A stretch of DNA of 64,000 nt, taken from NCBI GenBank assembly GCA_008692225.1, contig VICG01000005.1, positions 1,149,001-1,213,000 on the forward strand. The letters run 5' to 3'. Source of the DNA: Monilinia fructicola. Taxonomy: Eukaryota; Ascomycota; Leotiomycetes; Helotiales; Sclerotiniaceae. The translations under genes and the position numbers were made by a program. The notes beneath the pieces were generated by a model, which was not told the DNA's origin, made no database searches, and saw nothing but the letters and a program-made list of their open reading frames with translations. How positions within the stretch are numbered: position 1 is the first letter of the stretch; each line of letters starts with the position of its first letter. Shown here in pieces: positions 60,003 through 64,000 of the stretch.

Positions 60003-61608
60003 ATGGCTCCTCAACTCGATGGCTATTTCAAACAAGTAGACAACTTGTCAGATCATTTCATTGAGAGACTTCGCAAAGCAGTTGCTATTCCATCTGTTTC
60101 CGCAGATGAGGAACGCAGACCTGATGTCGTTCGTATGGGAGAATTTCTAGCTGATGAGCTCACTGCACTTGGCGCCCATGTCGAAAAACGTCCCTTGGGC
60201 AAGCAACCTGGTATGGAGCATCTAGAGCTTCCTCCTGTAGTTATTGCGCGATATGGAAATGACAAGAAGAAGCGCACCATCCTGGTGTATGGTCATTACG
60301 ACGTACAACCTGCTGGGAAAGAAGATGGCTGGGCGACGGAACCCTTCGAACTTACTATCGATGATAAAGGGAGAATGTATGGCAGAGGAAGTACTGATGA
60401 CAAGGGACCTGTTCTTGGTTGGCTCAATGCAATTGAGGCCCACCAGAAGGCCGGTGTCGACTTCCCAGTCAATCTGTTGATGTGCTTCGAGGGAATGGAG
60501 GAATACGGTTCGGAAGGCTTAGACGATTTCATTAAAGAAGAGGCCAATAAATTCTTCGCAGATACAGATGCCGTCTGTATCTCTGATAACTACTGGCTTG
60601 GCACTGAAAAGCCATGCCTAACTTATGGTAAGCTCTTCAGCAATCTCATAAATTCTCCCGAGTATCATTTATCCTTTTTCGAATACTTTGGAGACCCCCC
60701 TTTACTATGTCTCATTTCATACTGATTGATCCTACTCAGGTCTCCGTGGTTGCAGTTATTATTCCATCGAAATCTCAGGACCCGGCCAAGATCTCCACAG
60801 TGGAGTGTTTGGAGGCACAGCTCAGGAGCCAATGACCGATCTAGTGAGGATACTTGGCAGTCTTGTGGATACAAATGGCAAGATTCAGATCCCAGGTTTG
60901 GCTGAACTTGTTGCCCCCCTCACAGATGAGGAGAAATCCCTCTACGGTGACATTGCGTTCACCATGGACAACCTACATGAATCGTTGGGTAGCCAAACAA
61001 CTATCCACAATGATAAAGAGAACACTCTCATGGCCCGTTGGAGATATCCATCCTTGTCCGTTCACGGTATTGAAGGTGCATTTTCTCAACCAGGCGCCAA
61101 GACAGTTATTCCCGCCAAGGTAACCGGGAAATTTTCTATTCGAACTGTACCAAATATGGAACCCGAGGACGTAGATCGTCTTGTTTTCAAGTATGTCGAC
61201 GAGCAATTCAAGAAACTCGGTAGTAAGAACACCTTACGATGCTTCTTACAACATGCTGGTAAGTGGTGGGTTGCAAGTCCAAAGCACTGGAACTTCTCGA
61301 GCGCTGCAAAGGCTGTTGAGAGAGTCTGGGGTGTCAAGCCTGATTTGACCCGAGAGGGAGGAAGGTAAGTGACCCTCTTCACTGAAAGTTATGGGAACAT
61401 ATATTAATATTCTACTTAGTATTCCTGTCACCCTGACCTTCGAGCAGGCGACTGGCAAGAATGTCCTTCTCCTACCTATGGGTAGTTCTACTGACGCGGC
61501 CCACTCGATCAACGAGAAATTAGACAAGAGAGAAACTACATTGAGGGTATAAAATTGTTGGGTGCATATTTGCACTATGTAGCCGAGGAACCAATGGTGG
61601 AACAGTAA
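60003..61608 (+). CDS. DUG1: Cys-Gly metallodipeptidase (M20 family), C-terminus frameshifted in this sequence
   Basis: Cleaves Cys-Gly and other dipeptides in cytosolic glutathione breakdown; di-zinc M20 peptidase. Exons 60003-60627, 60740-61364 and 61420 on. The start [20 protein letters not shown] fits the family. Metal and catalytic residues appear in order: [11 protein letters not shown] (His, Asp), [10 protein letters not shown] (Asp), [12 protein letters not shown] (Glu-Glu), SDNYWLG (Asp) and GSSTDAAHS (last His). The dimerisation part has [13 protein letters not shown]. After INEKLDKR the frame reads ETTLRV and stops at 61552. The conserved family ending ([20 protein letters not shown]) follows in another frame to 61608. 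The break is an AAGAGAGAAAC tract at 61526-61535, two bases too long. Two bases fewer would give 478 aa, near the 481 of yeast Dug1. Confidence 0.93.
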
Positions 61609-61751
61609 ACAGCAATATCCTAGCGATTTTTTTTTACCAAGGCTATTCTTTCTTCTTCTCATCAGGGGTTTGGCAGCAAACGATATGTTCTTTGTGCATT
61701 TTATCATGACGTTGCGTTCAACAGATTGAACTTTATTCTTTCAAGTGTACA

Positions 61752-64000
61752 CTAATCATAGAGTATCGATACTGTTGCATCCTCATCCATTGCCATCATG
61801 TCATCATTATCATCAACTCTTTTGAAGAAATAAACATATGCGAATTTCTTCATCTCCTCGACGTCATTTGCCTTGACAACTTTCTCATCATTGTAGAGCA
61901 CCCAAGACCTTGATTTCTCTTCGGGGATCTCCTTACGGATGAATGCAACGTAGTGACTATATGCATCATTAGTTATGTCATTGCTTATGGAAATATAAAG
62001 ACCTACCCTGCGTGTATGCTAGACCCCTTGTGACAGATGATAGATTGAAGTTGGAATGCAGCAGGTAATTTAGCACTTCCGGCGGGGAGTCTTTAGCGGC
62101 ATTGCTATCAACAGCTGCTGCATCGTCTTCGAACTCACCCTGATCGTCTGGATGACTGAACAGCCACTCTACGGCTCGTTCCAAGTCACCGTTGGTCTCC
62201 TTTAACGCCTTTCGCGCTTGCGGAGGTCCGAAACCCATGGCGCCCAACATTTCAATTTTTTCGGGGTCGACCGTAGTGACTGTGGCTTGACCAGGGCTTA
62301 AATTTAATGGAACATCAATGTCTGCATCATCCATATGGCCGAAAAGCCACTCCATAGCGGCGTTCGCATCACTGTTCCCAGTAGCGTGTAAGGCTTTCTC
62401 GCAGCGGTTCAGTGGAAATCCCATAGCCTGGAGCTGTTGTAAAGCTTCTGCGTTTGCGGAGAACGAAGGTCGACTTGTCTCGTCATCGGGGAGAAGAGTT
62501 TCTGAAAAGTTGTAGACCAGGTGACTGATAATTATCTAAAAGAAATTGCTCGTCTCCAACAACGACAGGAACGTCGACCTTTGTCGGCACCCAATTTATA
62601 AGAACAAACCTTCTAGCGTTTACGGCTAGAACCTCTGGGAATGTCTGAAAAAGCGATCGTTTGGAAAATCCATCTTTACTACCGCATGCCGTACATGTAA
62701 GTTCCACAATCTCCTCAGCCGTGAAACTGTCTAAACATTCCTTTAAAGTCACAGCTTCATACTCGTCCACATTTTCACCATCTGCACTCGAGCTTGCCTT
62801 GACTTTTCGAAATGGCACGGGAATAGATATGTTATCTTGCTCATCTGTACGATATCGCACTTTTTTGCAGCTTAGACATTGCAAGCGCTGCTCCATGACG
62901 AAGCGAAAGGCTCGTGTGGGATCTTCAAATGGAGCTGTGTGCTGAGAGCGTGTGATCAGTTTGAAAATATGGAGGAGAAACTCGAATGAGTCCTGCTGAC
63001 GCATGGTTGAGAACTCTGAATGACCTCTGCCGACTAAATATTTCAACATCGAGGGTGCCAAGCCCTTCTGATCTGCGACACCACTCGACGGTGATTGAGG
63101 GCTAGTGGAGTCGGGGAATGAGTATCTTCCCGAAAGTAGGCCATCTGCCAACTTGCGCAACTGTGTCTCCAGGTCCTGAGCTGGATCCTCGACAATAGGT
63201 AATTCTGTGTCTGGTAATAAATAACGCTTTTGAAATTGAGGTAAATCGAACAGGCATTGAAGAGCACTTGCCAAGTAGCAGCTATTTCCTAGATTTTTCA
63301 ACCCTGTAAATCCTTTGCCAAACAGCTTCGTCAATTCGTGACCTTGTTCATCAGTCATGGAAAACTCCCAACGCAGATTTTCATCAACCTGCATCTCCAT
63401 CAAACTTTTTTCAGTTTTCTCGCGTTCAGCGAGCATGATTCCCCAATGGGCAAGGTGTTTGCCAAGATCTTCATCGATTCGTTCCTCATCGCACGCATAG
63501 CAATATACATCAGCCGTACCATCCGAAGTAATAGATCCGAGTTTTACAGCAATTGCATGCCCAGTTTGATTTTTTATGTTCCAGTCCATGCGAGTGCCCC
63601 TTGAGTCCACCGAATTGTGCTCGTCCACATCCCAAGTTCCCACATTGCAAGCAAGCCACAAGTTCTCCTTAAGATCACAAAGAGAACAGTGGCCTAGATC
63701 TTGAGACTGTATTTGACGTGCACTTTCCTGCTGTAAGGTAAGAATATGTTCACAAGAGGTAAACTCTTGCTCCCAGGCCTTCACTTCTTCCTGCCTTGAA
63801 AATGTATTTGCTTTCATTACACCGTCTACTACCGCAGATAGTTTACCTGAAGATTTATCGATATCATCAACGGCGCATTCATAGCAGCGAGCTTTTGTAT
63901 GGTATTCGTATCGATCGGCTTCGGTTTCCGCAGCAATAGCTAATTTAGAAATTTTTTGAGGGGGCTCATCTCGAACCACATGGCGTCTTGTTCTCCGAAT
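61752..64000 (-). CDS. UBP14: Ubiquitin carboxyl-terminal hydrolase UBP14/USP5-type, partial, frame breaks in this sequence
   Basis: Disassembles unanchored ubiquitin chains. The frame is open to the right edge, so the 5' end is outside the window. From the edge: DEPPQKISKLAIAAETEADR, the ZnF-UBP domain (GHCSLCDLKENLWLACNVGT, ending HLAHWGIML), the Cys box (GLKNLGNSCYLASALQCLF), QQDSFEFLLHIF, a Zn ribbon (CxxC in LQCLSCKK and LTCTACGS) and LAVNARRFVLINWVPTKVDV. Two UBA domains follow (LQQLQAMGFPLNRCEKALHA and IEMLGAMGFGPPQARKALKE). The His box (SSIHAGHYVAFIRK) comes just after a last intron of about 50 bp, and YNDEKVVKAND follows it. The stop is at 61752-61754. Two joints are out of frame: at about 62505-62515 (after QSPGLQ) and at about 62079-62087 (before KLPAAFQLQSI). 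Confidence 0.92.

Overview
The window looks like nuclear DNA of a filamentous ascomycete. Protein genes carry short GT...AG introns (mostly 48-140 bp, often with a CTRAY branch site). The gene set is fungal: fungal-type eIF2B beta, RNA polymerase III RPC160, Nem1 phosphatase, a C2H2 plus fungal_trans regulator, and a Crp1/Mdg1-like CBM48 protein. Gene-rich stretches alternate with AT-rich, gene-free islands that look like RIP-decayed transposons. The gene set and AT islands remind me of Leotiomycetes (Botrytis/Sclerotinia-like), but that is an impression and not a test.

Layout. 1-526: 5' part of an unrecognised Ser-rich protein (-). 2-5.5 kb: AT-rich transposon island with a self-nested MITE. 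5.9-10.6 kb: ECT1 (phosphatidylethanolamine synthesis) and a branched-chain aminotransferase (+). 11.2-15.3 kb: coiled-coil protein (-), phosphopantothenoylcysteine decarboxylase (-) and, divergently, mitochondrial monothiol glutaredoxin GRX5 (+). 16.5-20.6 kb: SDR oxidoreductase (+) converging on a large unknown protein (-). 21.4-27.1 kb: GCD7 (-) divergent from NEM1 (+). 28.1-32.6 kb: RPC1/RPO31 (+). 32.9-38.3 kb: neutral ceramidase (-), SPF27/BCAS2 splicing factor (+) and PKA regulatory subunit (-). 38.3-44.2 kb: gene-free and microsatellite-rich. 44.2-47.5 kb: CBM48 Crp1/Mdg1-like protein (+). 49.9-53.4 kb: zinc-finger regulator (-). 53.4-60 kb: gene-free, with large TTA and ATATT repeats and two hairpin elements. 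60-64 kb: DUG1 dipeptidase (+) converging on UBP14 (-, 5' end outside the window).

The genes are mostly unrelated housekeeping functions, not a pathway cluster. There are loose lipid links (ECT1, NEM1, ceramidase) but no operon or biosynthetic cluster.

The most surprising pattern is that six otherwise well-conserved genes (ceramidase, PKA regulatory subunit, CBM48 protein, zinc-finger regulator, DUG1, UBP14) each need at least one 1-2 nt frame correction to read like their family. Several of these lie in short homopolymer or dinucleotide runs. Consensus indel error is the simplest explanation. I found no convincing new multi-gene system. The clearest structural discovery is a TIR element inserted into an inverted copy of itself with TA target duplications, inside a larger decayed TIR element.
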